Part shown: one piece after another, positions 53,610 to 63,331 of the stretch
Position numbering within the stretch: position 1 is the stretch's first letter
Layout: the number at the start of each line of letters is the position of its first letter
Assembly: GCF_003269035.1 (NCBI RefSeq)
Contig: NZ_QLTK01000004.1
Location: forward strand, 248,001 to 312,000
DNA: 64,000 nucleotides
DNA from: Paraburkholderia bryophila
Lineage (GTDB): Bacteria > Pseudomonadota > Gammaproteobacteria > Burkholderiales > Burkholderiaceae
Direction of reading: 5' to 3'
Position numbers and translations under genes: made by a program
The notes under the pieces: generated by a model
Databases searched by the model: none
Seen by the model: the letters and a program-made list of their open reading frames with translations, nothing else
What the model was told of the DNA's origin: nothing

Positions 53610-54305
53610 ATGAAATCCGATAGCGCAATTATCAGCTTCATAGAGAATTTTCCGGTCTCCGCCAGTCTCAAGGAAGCGGACACCGGAAAATACATTATTA
53701 ATAATAGATACAATTCGCGGCAATTCGGCGTCGAGAATCCGGCCGAGCTGGTGGGCCTGACGATCAATGACCTGAAATTCTGTCAGCCGGAATGGGGCAC
53801 GCAATACGCAGCCGCGATTCAGAAGCTTGATTTTCGCGCACGCGAAAAGAAAACCCATGTACTCGGCAGACATCGATTTCTCGACGACAGCGGTGAAGCC
53901 CAGCTCGAAGAAATGGTGAAATTTCCCGTGCTGGGTTCCCGAAAGAACATTCTGGGCATCGTCACTTATCGGAACGACATTACGCCCACGCTGCCGCCCA
54001 ACAGCCTCTACCAGCTCTACCTGAACTTCTATGACGTCACGAGCGCGATCAAACGTGTGCTGGCGTGTCTCGAGATCGTTCAATACTTCGTCACGCTACC
54101 TACCGACGCCCAGTTCCGGGTTTTCCTCTTAAAGACGGAGCGCCTTGCCAACAAGGAAATCGCAAAGTTTCTCGGCACGTCGGACCGGACCGTGGAAACC
54201 CATCTGGACGCCCTGCGCAACAAGGTAGTCGACGGCAATCTGCCCCACGTCCTGGCTCTCGTCAAATGGCATACCCCCTACGCTTCCGATTCAACCCCCT
54301 CCTGA
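53610..54305 (+). CDS. PAS domain-containing LuxR-type transcriptional regulator
   Basis: 231 residues. The N-terminal half (about 5-115) looks like a PAS fold: FIENFPVSASLKEADTGKYI, then RQFGVENPAELVGLTINDL and LGIVTYRNDITP. The C-terminal helix-turn-helix is LuxR-like: RLANKEIAKFLGTSDRTVETHLDALRNKV. The TTG five codons upstream is a weaker start than the ATG at 53610. Its last 40 bases overlap the MFS gene, so the two are translationally coupled and the regulator probably controls, or responds to, the transported compound. Confidence 0.85.
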   Translation: MKSDSAIISFIENFPVSASLKEADTGKYIINNRYNSRQFGVENPAELVGLTINDLKFCQPEWGTQYAAAIQKLDFRAREKKTHVLGRHRFLDDSGEAQLEEMVKFPVLGSRKNILGIVTYRNDITPTLPPNSLYQLYLNFYDVTSAIKRVLACLEIVQYFVTLPTDAQFRVFLLKTERLANKEIAKFLGTSDRTVETHLDALRNKVVDGNLPHVLALVKWHTPYASDSTPS

Positions 54306-55594
54306 GAATCGCGCTCACTGCCAATCTGTTCGAGTGGTACGAATTCTCGCTGACTGCTTTCATGGCCCTTGAAATCGGCCGGCTTTTTTTCCCCGCCGCC
54401 AACGACAAGACGGCGCTCATGCTGAGTTTTTCGGTGTTTGCAAGCAGTTACCTGGCGCGGCCTTTCGGCAGCGTCGTTTTCGGCGTTCTGGGTAATCGGT
54501 TCGGCGCTGGGGCGGCACTCCGAGCGAGCATGATCGGTATGGCGATTCCAGCGTCGCTGATTGCGTTTCTACCGACTTATCAGACGGCGGGCTATCTCGC
54601 GCCGGCACTCCTGATCGCCCTGAAAATAATGCAGGGCTTCGCGGCCGGCGGTGAGTTGCCGTTGAGCGGTTATTTCGTGTCGCTCAACGTAACGGATAAA
54701 AATCGCGGCCTTTACTGCGCCGTGGTCGTGGCGAGCGGCTTCGTCGGTATGTTGCTGGCGTCGGGGATCGTTCTTGCTCTGCCGTATTGCAGCGCGATGC
54801 TGCAACGCTTACCGGCGGCGGCTCGCGGCGGCTTCCTCACCGAGGTATGGCGCTGGCCGTTTCTGCTGTGCATTCCCCTGTCGGTGTGGATTTATTCGCT
54901 CAGGTCTTCGATTTCGACGACGCCGGGCAATCAGGCACATGGTGTGTGGCATGCACGGCCCTTGCTGCCGCTGATACAAGCCATTGTTCTGGTGGCGTTC
55001 ATGGAGGCGCATCTTTATACGGTGTTTGTCTGGCTGCCGGGCTATCTGCGTACCTATCTCGGCGTGTCCAGCTTCGACGCTCATTCAACCAACGTGATCA
55101 CGCTGGTGATCTTTTCGCTATCGATGGTCATGGCGGGTGTTGCCACGCGCTGGGTCGATGCGTCGAGGCTCGCGCTCGTCGGTATCGTGTCTCTGGTCTG
55201 CAGCAGTTACCCGCTGTTCGCGTTTCTGCAGCGCGGCGACTTCCTGACGCTATTGCTGGTGCAGGCGGCATTTGCCGTCATGGCGGGTTGTCTGGTCGGC
55301 GTGATTTTCGTCGTCCTCCCCGACCTGTTTAAAGACAATTGGCGCAGTTTTGGTATGGTGACCACCTATTCGCTCGCCACCGCGGTTTTTGGCGGGACAG
55401 CACCTGTTGTAGGTGCGTATCTGATCAAGGCGACGCATCTGCTGACGGCACCCGCGCTCTATATCACGGCGTTGGGTGTGCTGGCCGCGCCGGTCGCGTA
55501 CAGCATGGGCCGGAGGCAACGGAACCCGATTCAGGGCGCCGTCGATCCGGCTGCGGAGTCCGAACAACGACATGCGTCGTCATCGATTGTTTAA
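54266..55594 (+). CDS. MFS transporter (MHS-like), translationally coupled to the PAS regulator
   Basis: 442 residues, about 12 helices. Helix 1 NLFEWYEFSLTAFMALEIG and the run YLARPFGSVVFGVLGNRFGAGAALRAS resemble MHS transporters, but the loop 2-3 motif lacks the usual Asp-Arg-x-Gly-Arg. GFAAGGELPLSGYFVS is in helix 4. The ATG at 54266 lies inside the regulator gene (40-base overlap, different frame); the longer frame upstream has no transporter sequence. The substrate is unknown. A ThiE-like gene begins 19 bases after the stop. Confidence 0.87.
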   Translation: MAYPLRFRFNPLLRIALTANLFEWYEFSLTAFMALEIGRLFFPAANDKTALMLSFSVFASSYLARPFGSVVFGVLGNRFGAGAALRASMIGMAIPASLIAFLPTYQTAGYLAPALLIALKIMQGFAAGGELPLSGYFVSLNVTDKNRGLYCAVVVASGFVGMLLASGIVLALPYCSAMLQRLPAAARGGFLTEVWRWPFLLCIPLSVWIYSLRSSISTTPGNQAHGVWHARPLLPLIQAIVLVAFMEAHLYTVFVWLPGYLRTYLGVSSFDAHSTNVITLVIFSLSMVMAGVATRWVDASRLALVGIVSLVCSSYPLFAFLQRGDFLTLLLVQAAFAVMAGCLVGVIFVVLPDLFKDNWRSFGMVTTYSLATAVFGGTAPVVGAYLIKATHLLTAPALYITALGVLAAPVAYSMGRRQRNPIQGAVDPAAESEQRHASSSIV

Positions 55595-55613
55595 CGCTTT
55601 TCGCTGAGCTTGA

Positions 55614-56201
55614 ATGAATCATCTACTGCAGTTACCGCCGACGTTTCTGGTCACGCCTGAGCCGCAGAGTGGCAAACCGTTTGGCGACTTTATTGCGTGC
55701 CTCGCGCGTAGCCTCGAAGCGGGTGTTCGTCTGGTGCAGTTGCGCGCCAAGACACTGACTGCGCCGCAGTATGTCGAGTTGGCCGAACAGGCGCTGGCGT
55801 GCTGCCGGCGCTACGATGCGCGCCTGCTGCTGAATGCGTCGGCTGAAGTGGCGCTGGCGGTGCGGGCCGATGGGGTTCACCTCACGAGTACCCGGCTGAT
55901 GGCTTGTAGCAGTAGGCCGTTGCCGTCTGGGCTGCTGGTTTCGGCGGCGTGCCATGACGAACATCAGGTGCTGCATGCGAATCGGATCGGTGCCGATTTG
56001 CTGACCATCTCGCCTGTTATGCCGACTGCGACTCATACTACGGCCACGCCTTTGGGGTGGCCGCGTTTTCGTGAGCTGGTCGCGCTCACCAGGATTCCGG
56101 TTTATGCGTTGGGTGGGATGAGCCTGGATAGCCTGGATGAGGCTCGTGAGTCGGGGGCTCAGGGGATTGCGGCGATTCGGTCGCTTTGGGTGAGCGAATA
56201 G
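55614..56201 (+). CDS. thiamine phosphate synthase-like (ThiE-fold) protein
   Basis: 195 residues forming a TIM barrel like ThiE. Family features: VRLVQLRAKTLTAPQYVELA, ADGVHLTSTRL, and the diphosphate-loop run ISPVMPTATHTTATPLGWPRF followed by VYALGGMSLDSLDEARESGAQGIAAIRSL. The sequence is closer to the ThiE-like domain found behind Nudix (MutT) domains than to true ThiE: ThiE's N-D pair reads N-A here (LLLNASAEV). It may not make thiamine phosphate. It follows the MFS gene closely but has no thi neighbour. The ribosome-binding site is weak. Confidence 0.82.
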   Translation: MNHLLQLPPTFLVTPEPQSGKPFGDFIACLARSLEAGVRLVQLRAKTLTAPQYVELAEQALACCRRYDARLLLNASAEVALAVRADGVHLTSTRLMACSSRPLPSGLLVSAACHDEHQVLHANRIGADLLTISPVMPTATHTTATPLGWPRFRELVALTRIPVYALGGMSLDSLDEARESGAQGIAAIRSLWVSE

Positions 56202-56263
56202 AGGTGGCGAGTCTTCGGCAACTCGAAGTGAGAGGTCGAATTGAGATTCGACAGCCACCAAAC

Positions 56264-56298
56264 AAAAAACCCCGCAAGTCAAAAACTTGCGGGGTTTT
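56264..56298. terminator. bidirectional Rho-independent terminator
   Basis: Perfect ten-base stem CCCCGCAAGT / ACTTGCGGGG with a five-base loop, A6 before and T4 after. It separates the convergent ThiE-like gene and tRNA-Ser. Confidence 0.88.
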
Positions 56299-56309
56299 CT
56301 GAAGAATCT

Positions 56310-56399
56310 TGGCGGAAAGGGTGAGATTCGAACTCACGGTACCCCTAAAGGTACACTGGATTTCGAGTCCAGCGCATTCGACCACTCTGCCACCTTTCC
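56310..56399 (-). tRNA. tRNA-Ser(CGA)
   Basis: On the minus strand GGAAAGG pairs with CCTTTCC to form the acceptor stem, with discriminator G and an encoded CCA end. The anticodon arm CTGGA-CTCGAAA-TCCAG gives anticodon CGA. A long variable arm (GTACCTTTAGGGGTAC) and the T-arm GTGAG-TTCGAAT-CTCAC are standard for serine tRNA. It reads UCG serine codons, frequent in this GC-rich genome. Confidence 0.96.
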
Positions 56400-56594
56400 G
56401 GGTCTTCCAACTCACCAGCGATAAGACTGATTCGTCAGATCCAAGCGGGTCGTTGCTTGGGAGAGAAAGATTATAGAACAGCTTAATCCGATTTCCAAGC
56501 CCCTCGTCAAAAAAACTTCAAAGAGGCCGGGTCATGCGATCGCGGCAGCAGCAAGGGCAGCGTCATCAGACCGCCGCTGCCGCGCCGAAAACCA

Positions 56595-57956
<1,362 letters not shown>

Positions 57957-58001
57957 TTAGATGGCGAGCGCGCACGGAACGCCGGCAGCGCGCGCAAAAG
58001 C

Positions 58002-59315
58002 TCAGTCCTTCTTAGGCTTGTTCTCGCTGCGCCACTGCGCATCCAGTTCGGCCAGGCGCGCCATCTTGTCGCCGATCTTGCCTTCCAGACCGCGCGGCGT
58101 CGGCTCGTACCAATGCGGATCACGCATGTTGTCGGGCAGATATGTCTCGCCGGCCGCGTACGCGTCGGGTTCGTCGTGCGCGTAGCGGTATTCGTGACCG
58201 TAGCCGAGCTCCTTCATCAGCCTGGTCGGCGCATTGCGCAAATGCACCGGTACACCGCGCGACTGATCCTTGCCGACGAACCGGCGCGCCTCGTTGTACG
58301 CGTTGTAGCCGGCATTCGACTTCGGCGCGACCGCCAGATAAATGATCGCCTGCGCCAGCGCCAGTTCGCCTTCGGGCGTGCCGAGGCGCTCGTAGGTTTC
58401 GGCGGCGTCGAGCGCGATGCGGGCCGCGCGCGGGTCGGCGAGACCAATGTCCTCCCACGCCATCCGCACGATACGGCGCGCGAGATAACGCGGGTCCGCG
58501 CCGCCGTCCAGCATGCGGCAGAACCAGTACAGCGCGCCGTCCGGGCTGCTGCCGCGCACCGACTTGTGCAGCGCGCTGATCTGGTCGTAGAACGCGTCGC
58601 CGCCCTTGTCGAAGCGGCGCAGATTCTCGGCGAGCGCACTGCCGAGCAACGCGCCGTCGATCCCGGTGGTTTTCTGCTGCGCGGCCGCGCGGGCGACGAT
58701 TTCGAGGTTGTTCAGCAGCTTGCGGCCGTCGCCGTCGGCGGAGCCGATCAAGGCGTCGCGCGCTTCGTCGGTGAACGTGAGGCCGCCGAGCTCCTGCTGC
58801 GCACGTTCGAGCAACTCGCGCTGCTCCTCGTCGGTGAGGCTTTTCAGCACGTAGACGGCGGCACGCGAGAGCAACGCGCTGTTCACTTCGAACGACGGAT
58901 TCTCCGTCGTCGCGCCGACGAACACGAACAGCCCCGACTCGACGTGCGGTAAAAACGCGTCCTGCTGGCTCTTGTTGAAACGATGCACCTCGTCGACGAA
59001 CACCAGCGTCTGGTGTCCGTTCGCGCGATGAATCTGCGCGGTCTCGACAGCCTCGCGGATATCCTTCACGCCCGAGAGCACCGCCGACAGCGCGATGAAC
59101 TCGGCATGAAACGCATCGGCCATGAGCCGCGCGAGCGTGGTTTTGCCGACGCCGGGCGGCCCCCAGAGAATCATCGAATGGGCTTCGCCGGATTCGAACG
59201 CGACCCGCAGCGGCTTGTTCGCGCCGAGCAGATGCTTCTGGCCGATCACTTCGTCGATATTGCGGGGCCGCAGGCGTTCGGCAAGCGGCACATTGGCGCG
59301 GGTTTCTTCAAACAT
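58002..59315 (-). CDS. rarA: replication-associated recombination protein A (AAA+ ATPase RarA/MgsA)
   Basis: 437 residues. The start LAERLRPRNIDEVIGQKHLLG is followed by Walker A GPPGVGKTTLARLMA, Walker B TLVFVDEVHRFNKSQQDAFLPHVE and sensor 1 FVGATTENPSFEVNSALLSRA. The C-terminal tetramer domain includes GSSPDGALYWFCRMLDGGADP and ends in a polar tail. RarA works at stalled replication forks with DnaB and RecA. Its usual upstream neighbour lolA is not in the window. Confidence 0.96.
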   Translation of the reverse strand: MFEETRANVPLAERLRPRNIDEVIGQKHLLGANKPLRVAFESGEAHSMILWGPPGVGKTTLARLMADAFHAEFIALSAVLSGVKDIREAVETAQIHRANGHQTLVFVDEVHRFNKSQQDAFLPHVESGLFVFVGATTENPSFEVNSALLSRAAVYVLKSLTDEEQRELLERAQQELGGLTFTDEARDALIGSADGDGRKLLNNLEIVARAAAQQKTTGIDGALLGSALAENLRRFDKGGDAFYDQISALHKSVRGSSPDGALYWFCRMLDGGADPRYLARRIVRMAWEDIGLADPRAARIALDAAETYERLGTPEGELALAQAIIYLAVAPKSNAGYNAYNEARRFVGKDQSRGVPVHLRNAPTRLMKELGYGHEYRYAHDEPDAYAAGETYLPDNMRDPHWYEPTPRGLEGKIGDKMARLAELDAQWRSENKPKKD

Positions 59316-59780
59316 GACGTATTGGGGATGATCTCGGCTTTTCCGGACGCGGTCCGTATGAAGGCGGCGGGTTGCCGGATGAATCAGGCCGGCACTTCAG
59401 CGTGCAAAGGTGCGGGCAAGGTCCTGCATTATGACAGTGACTGACGGTGACGGCGGCCGCAGCAAGACCACGCGGATTCGGGCGGCGTAGCGAACGCCGC
59501 CCGTTCGAACGCGGTCCTCGAAGAACAGCGCCGGCGCACCGGCCGAATCAGCCTCGAACGCGCCCGACTCACGCCCGAAGCATGCCCGAATCGCACCCGA
59601 AGCATCGCTACCCCAAGCCGTAAGCTGATTTAGCGATAATCACGGGTTGGTCGGCCGCTGCCCGACGCCGCGGCGGCGACGACGCCGACCGGCGGCCACG
59701 CCCCCCTCACATAAATTCGAACGGGCCGATAGCAGTCATTTCAGCAATAGATCAAGCAACACGAACAGGGACAAGAACAG
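59316..59780. promoter_or_regulatory. divergent promoter region of rarA and cytX
   Basis: 465 bases without a gene. The only structure seen is a pair of direct repeats CCCGAAGCAT near 59574 and 59599. No TPP riboswitch (THI element) is found before cytX. GGGACAAG-like purines precede the cytX start. Confidence 0.45.
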
Positions 59781-61097
59781 ATGGCTCAAGATCCACTCGC
59801 CGGCGCCGCCGGTTCCACCTACGCACCGCTCACGCCGGTGCCCGACGCGCGTCGCGCGTTCCGCACCGGCGACGCCTTCGCGCTCTGGTTCTCACTCGGC
59901 ATTGGCCTGCTGGTCGCGCAAGCAGGCGCGCTGCTGGTGCCCGGCTTGTCGCTGCCGCACGCGTTGCTGGCCATCGTGATCGGCAGTGCGATCGGCGTGG
60001 TGCTGCTCGCGCTCGCCGGCGTGATCGGCACCGACACCGGCCTCGCGGCGATGTCGTCGCTGCGGCCGACGCTCGGCGTGCGCGGCGCCTCGGTGCCCGC
60101 CGTGTTGAACGCGGTGCAACTGGTCGGCTGGGGTTCGTTCGAAGTGATCGTGATGCGCGATTCCGCCGACGCGCTCGCCAAACAGTCGTTCGGCCTCTCG
60201 ATGCCGCTGATCTGGACCGTGGTCTTCGGCTTGCTGGCGACGCTGCTGGCGATCAGCGGCCCGCTCTCGTTCGTGCGTAAATTCCTGCGCACGTGGGGCA
60301 TCTGGCTGCTGCTCGCGGGCGCGGCGTGGCTCACGTACAACCTGCTGGCCAAACACGATCTGGCCGCGCTGATGCGCCGTCCGGGCACGGGCGAAATGTC
60401 GTTCGGCGGCGCGATCGATCTGGTGGTGGCCATGCCGTTGTCGTGGCTGCCGCTGATCGCCGATTACACGCGCTTCGGCCGCAAACCCGGCGAGACGTTC
60501 CGCGGCACGTTGCTCGGCTACGGCATTGCGAACCTGTGGTTCTACGCGCTCGGCGCGATCTACGGCCTCGCGGCCGGCGGCGGCGATGCCTTGCTGACCG
60601 GCGCGCTGGCTCAAGCCGGCGGCGGCCTCGCGCTGCTGCTGATCCTGATCGACGAAGTCGACAACGCGTTCGCCGACATTCACTCGGCCGCCGTCTCGAC
60701 CGGCACGTTCTGGACGCGCGGCAGCGTGCCGATCCTGTCGGCCGCATTCGGCGCGCTCTGCACGCTGGTCGCGCTGCTGGTGCCGATGGCGAAGTATCAG
60801 AACTTCCTGCTGCTGATCGGCTCGGTGTTCGCGCCGCTGTTCGGCGTGGTGCTGGTGGATCACTTCATCGTTCGCAAACGACGGATCGAGGCCGCCGTGC
60901 TCGCTGATCTGCACGGCCGTTACGGTTTCTCCGGCGGCTGGCATCTGAGCGCGTTCGCCGCGTGGGCGATCGGTATCGTGTCGTATCAGGCGATCAATCA
61001 ATGGCTGCCGAATCTCGGCGCGACGCTGCCCGCGCTGGCGATCGGCGCGCTGTGTTACTTCGCGCTGGTGTCGGTGCGCAAGACTGCGTATGCATGA
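59781..61097 (+). CDS. cytX: NCS1-family transporter, putative hydroxymethylpyrimidine permease CytX
   Basis: 438 residues, about 12 membrane helices. FALWFSLGIGLLVAQAGALLVPGLSLPHALLAIVIGS at the start, GWGSFEVIVMRDSADAL, and WLPLIADYTRFGRKPGETF are family runs of the cytosine-permease/CytX group. The middle segment DEVDNAFADIHSAAVSTG is also characteristic. CytX relatives import hydroxymethylpyrimidine for thiamine salvage; here the thiamine link rests on family resemblance only, as no TPP riboswitch precedes it. It stands alone and ends at a shared terminator. Confidence 0.86.
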   Translation: MAQDPLAGAAGSTYAPLTPVPDARRAFRTGDAFALWFSLGIGLLVAQAGALLVPGLSLPHALLAIVIGSAIGVVLLALAGVIGTDTGLAAMSSLRPTLGVRGASVPAVLNAVQLVGWGSFEVIVMRDSADALAKQSFGLSMPLIWTVVFGLLATLLAISGPLSFVRKFLRTWGIWLLLAGAAWLTYNLLAKHDLAALMRRPGTGEMSFGGAIDLVVAMPLSWLPLIADYTRFGRKPGETFRGTLLGYGIANLWFYALGAIYGLAAGGGDALLTGALAQAGGGLALLLILIDEVDNAFADIHSAAVSTGTFWTRGSVPILSAAFGALCTLVALLVPMAKYQNFLLLIGSVFAPLFGVVLVDHFIVRKRRIEAAVLADLHGRYGFSGGWHLSAFAAWAIGIVSYQAINQWLPNLGATLPALAIGALCYFALVSVRKTAYA

Positions 61098-61134
61098 AGT
61101 CTGAAGTCACGCGGTAGCGTCGGCTGAAAATGCG

Positions 61135-61163
61135 AAAAGGCCTGCACACAATGCAGGCCTTTT
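61135..61163. terminator. bidirectional Rho-independent terminator
   Basis: AAAAGGCCTGCA / TGCAGGCCTTTT, a perfect 12-base stem with a five-base loop, between convergent cytX and the agmatinase gene. It serves both. Confidence 0.88.
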
Positions 61164-61195
61164 CTAGTTGCTACTTGAGCGATGCGGTTCGCGGC

Positions 61196-62185
61196 TTAGC
61201 GCGTGGAAGCCCGATACTCGACGCCCGGCAGCACGCACAACAATTCGAACGCCAGATTCGCGCCCAGCAGCGCGGTGGTGCCGAACGGATCGTACGGCGG
61301 CGCGACTTCCACCAGATCGCAGCCGACGATATTCAGCCCATGCGAGCCGCGAATGATTTCGAGCGCTTGCGGCACCGTCAGCCCGGCGATTTCCGGCGTG
61401 CCCGTACCCGGCGCAAAAGCCGGATCGATCCCGTCGATGTCGAACGTGATGTACACCGGGCCGTCGCCCATCCGTTCGCGCACGCGCGCCATTAGCGGCG
61501 CCAGCGACTGGTTCCAGCACGCCTCGGCCTGCACGACCTCGAAGCCCTGATCGCGACACCAGTCGAAGTCTTCCGCCGCGTAACCCGTGCCACGCAAACC
61601 GATCTGCACGACGCGCTCGCAATCCAGCAGACCTTCCTCGACCGCGCGGCGAAACGGCGTGCCGTGCGCGATCTTCTCGCCCATCATCGTGTCGTTGACG
61701 TCGGCGTGCGCGTCGACGTGAATCAGGCCGACCTTGCCGTGCTTGCGATGAATCGCGCGCAGGATCGGCAGCGCGATGGTGTGGTCGCCACCCAGCGTGA
61801 TCGGCTTGCAATCGTGCTGGAGAATTTCGTCGTAGGCGGCTTCGATGCGCGCGATCGAGTCGTGCAGGTTGTACGGATTGATCGCGACGTCGCCGAGATC
61901 GGCCACCCGCAGCGAATCGAACGGCGCGGCGCGCGTCGCCATGTTGTATGGGCGCAGCAGCACCGACTCGCTGCGAATCTGGCGCGGCCCGAAACGCGCG
62001 CCGGTACGGTTCGAGGTGCCCAGATCGAACGGCACGCCGACGAAGCAGGCGTCGAACCCTTCGGCCGAGCCGACGTTCGGCAGGCGCATCATCGTCGCGA
62101 TGCCGCCGCAGCGGGGCATGGCGTTGCCGGAGAGCGGCTGCGGCCGTTCGCCGGCGTCGGGGGAAATGAAGGAAGAAGGTTTCAT
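61196..62185 (-). CDS. speB: agmatinase (ureohydrolase family)
   Basis: 329 residues. The di-manganese site is seen in LGGDHTIALPIL, LIHVDAHADVNDTM and FDIDGIDPAFAPGTGTPE, the three ureohydrolase signatures. GVPFDLGTSNRTGARFGPRQIR near the start favours agmatinase over arginase. It hydrolyses agmatine to putrescine and urea. Close relatives act on guanidinobutyrate or similar guanidines, so the exact substrate is open. The ATG at 62185 was chosen; the frame continues to 62260 without similarity. A LysR-type regulator is divergent, suggesting substrate-induced control. Confidence 0.9.
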   Translation of the reverse strand: MKPSSFISPDAGERPQPLSGNAMPRCGGIATMMRLPNVGSAEGFDACFVGVPFDLGTSNRTGARFGPRQIRSESVLLRPYNMATRAAPFDSLRVADLGDVAINPYNLHDSIARIEAAYDEILQHDCKPITLGGDHTIALPILRAIHRKHGKVGLIHVDAHADVNDTMMGEKIAHGTPFRRAVEEGLLDCERVVQIGLRGTGYAAEDFDWCRDQGFEVVQAEACWNQSLAPLMARVRERMGDGPVYITFDIDGIDPAFAPGTGTPEIAGLTVPQALEIIRGSHGLNIVGCDLVEVAPPYDPFGTTALLGANLAFELLCVLPGVEYRASTR

Positions 62186-62337
62186 CGTGGCTCGGCAATG
62201 AAAAGGCGCTGCAAAGGGGCTGCAAGCGAAAAACGTGCGAACCGGCCGAGGAGAAAGCATGAGAAGCGCACCTTGCCGGGCGAATCTGGATTCTTAAGCA
62301 GTTTCCCTGAAGTTAAAATACGAACGGAATAAACTTC

Positions 62338-62357
62338 ACATCGATTTTCAGCGATGT
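62338..62357. promoter_or_regulatory. inverted repeat in the speB-LysR gap, candidate LysR operator
   Basis: ACATCG-N8-CGATGT, ten bases before the LysR gene start, in a small AT-rich divergent promoter. The form and place suit autoregulation by the LysR-type protein; not proved. Confidence 0.45.
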
Positions 62358-62367
62358 ATCCTGACGC

Positions 62368-63288
62368 ATGTTCTCTCAACTCACCGATCTCGACCTGCGG
62401 CTGATCCGCGTGTTTCTCGCCATTGTCGACGCGGGCGGTGTGTCGCCTGCCCAGGCAACCCTCAACGTCGGCCAGTCGACTATCAGCACGCAACTCGCCA
62501 CGCTCGAAACCCGCCTCGGCTACCGGCTGTGCGAACGCGGCCGCGGCGGCTTCAGCCTGACCGCGCGCGGCGAGCAATTCATCGACGCGGCGCGCGCGCT
62601 GCTGGCTGCGGTGGATACGTTCGGCATGCAGGCCCGCAACGTCGGCCGCAAGCTGGTCGGCACGCTGGACATCGGCATGATCGGCCATACGCCGGTGTCG
62701 GCCAGCGCCCGTATCAGCGAGGCGATCGGCCGTTTCCGGGCGCGCGATCAATCGGTGCGGTTTTCGATTCTGGTGCGCTCGCCGGGTGAGCTGGAAGAGT
62801 TGCTGCTCAATGGGCGGATTCAGGTTGGCATCGGCTATTTCTGGCATCGCGTGCCGTCGCTCGACTACACCGAGGTGTTCGCCGAAGATCAGCTCGCGTA
62901 CTGCGCGAAGGGGCATCCGCTGTTCGCGCAAGCGGGCGCGGTGCCGCCCGCCGAGGCCGCGCAGCATGAATGGGCGTGGCGCAGTTATCCGCTGCCCGAG
63001 GCCGAGAGTTCGACCACGCCGCAGAACGTGACCGCCGTGGCGGACAATATGGAAGCGGTCGCCATGCTCGTCCTGTCCGGGCATCACCTCGGCTATTTGC
63101 CCGGACATTTCGCGGCGCCGTTCGTCAGGCAGGGCCTGCTCGCGGCGTTGAATCCGGAGCTGATGCGCTACCGCGTCGCGTTTCACATGGTGACGCGGGG
63201 GCGGCAGCATCGCACGGATATCGTCGAGGCGTTTATCGACGATATGAAGGCCGCGCATCCGGCGCAGGTTCTGAAGGTGGAGGAGTAG
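62368..63288 (+). CDS. LysR-family transcriptional regulator
   Basis: 306 residues. The N-terminal winged helix is standard: FSQLTDLDLRLIRVFLAIVDAGGVSPAQATLNVGQSTISTQLATLETRLGYRLCERGRGGFSLTARG, cut by no odd residue. Residues ~95-290 are the periplasmic-binding-like effector domain. It is divergent from speB and likely activates it with a guanidine or polyamine as effector; that is inferred from position. The start at 62368 fits the family. Confidence 0.93.
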   Translation: MFSQLTDLDLRLIRVFLAIVDAGGVSPAQATLNVGQSTISTQLATLETRLGYRLCERGRGGFSLTARGEQFIDAARALLAAVDTFGMQARNVGRKLVGTLDIGMIGHTPVSASARISEAIGRFRARDQSVRFSILVRSPGELEELLLNGRIQVGIGYFWHRVPSLDYTEVFAEDQLAYCAKGHPLFAQAGAVPPAEAAQHEWAWRSYPLPEAESSTTPQNVTAVADNMEAVAMLVLSGHHLGYLPGHFAAPFVRQGLLAALNPELMRYRVAFHMVTRGRQHRTDIVEAFIDDMKAAHPAQVLKVEE

Positions 63289-63331
63289 CGCGGCCGTTGC
63301 GAGGGGATTCAAGCCGCCGAACGGCAGCAGA

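Noticed and set aside
59316..59780. TPP riboswitch expected before a CytX-type gene
   Set aside because: The conserved CTGAGA and the second THI-element block could not be found in the gap.
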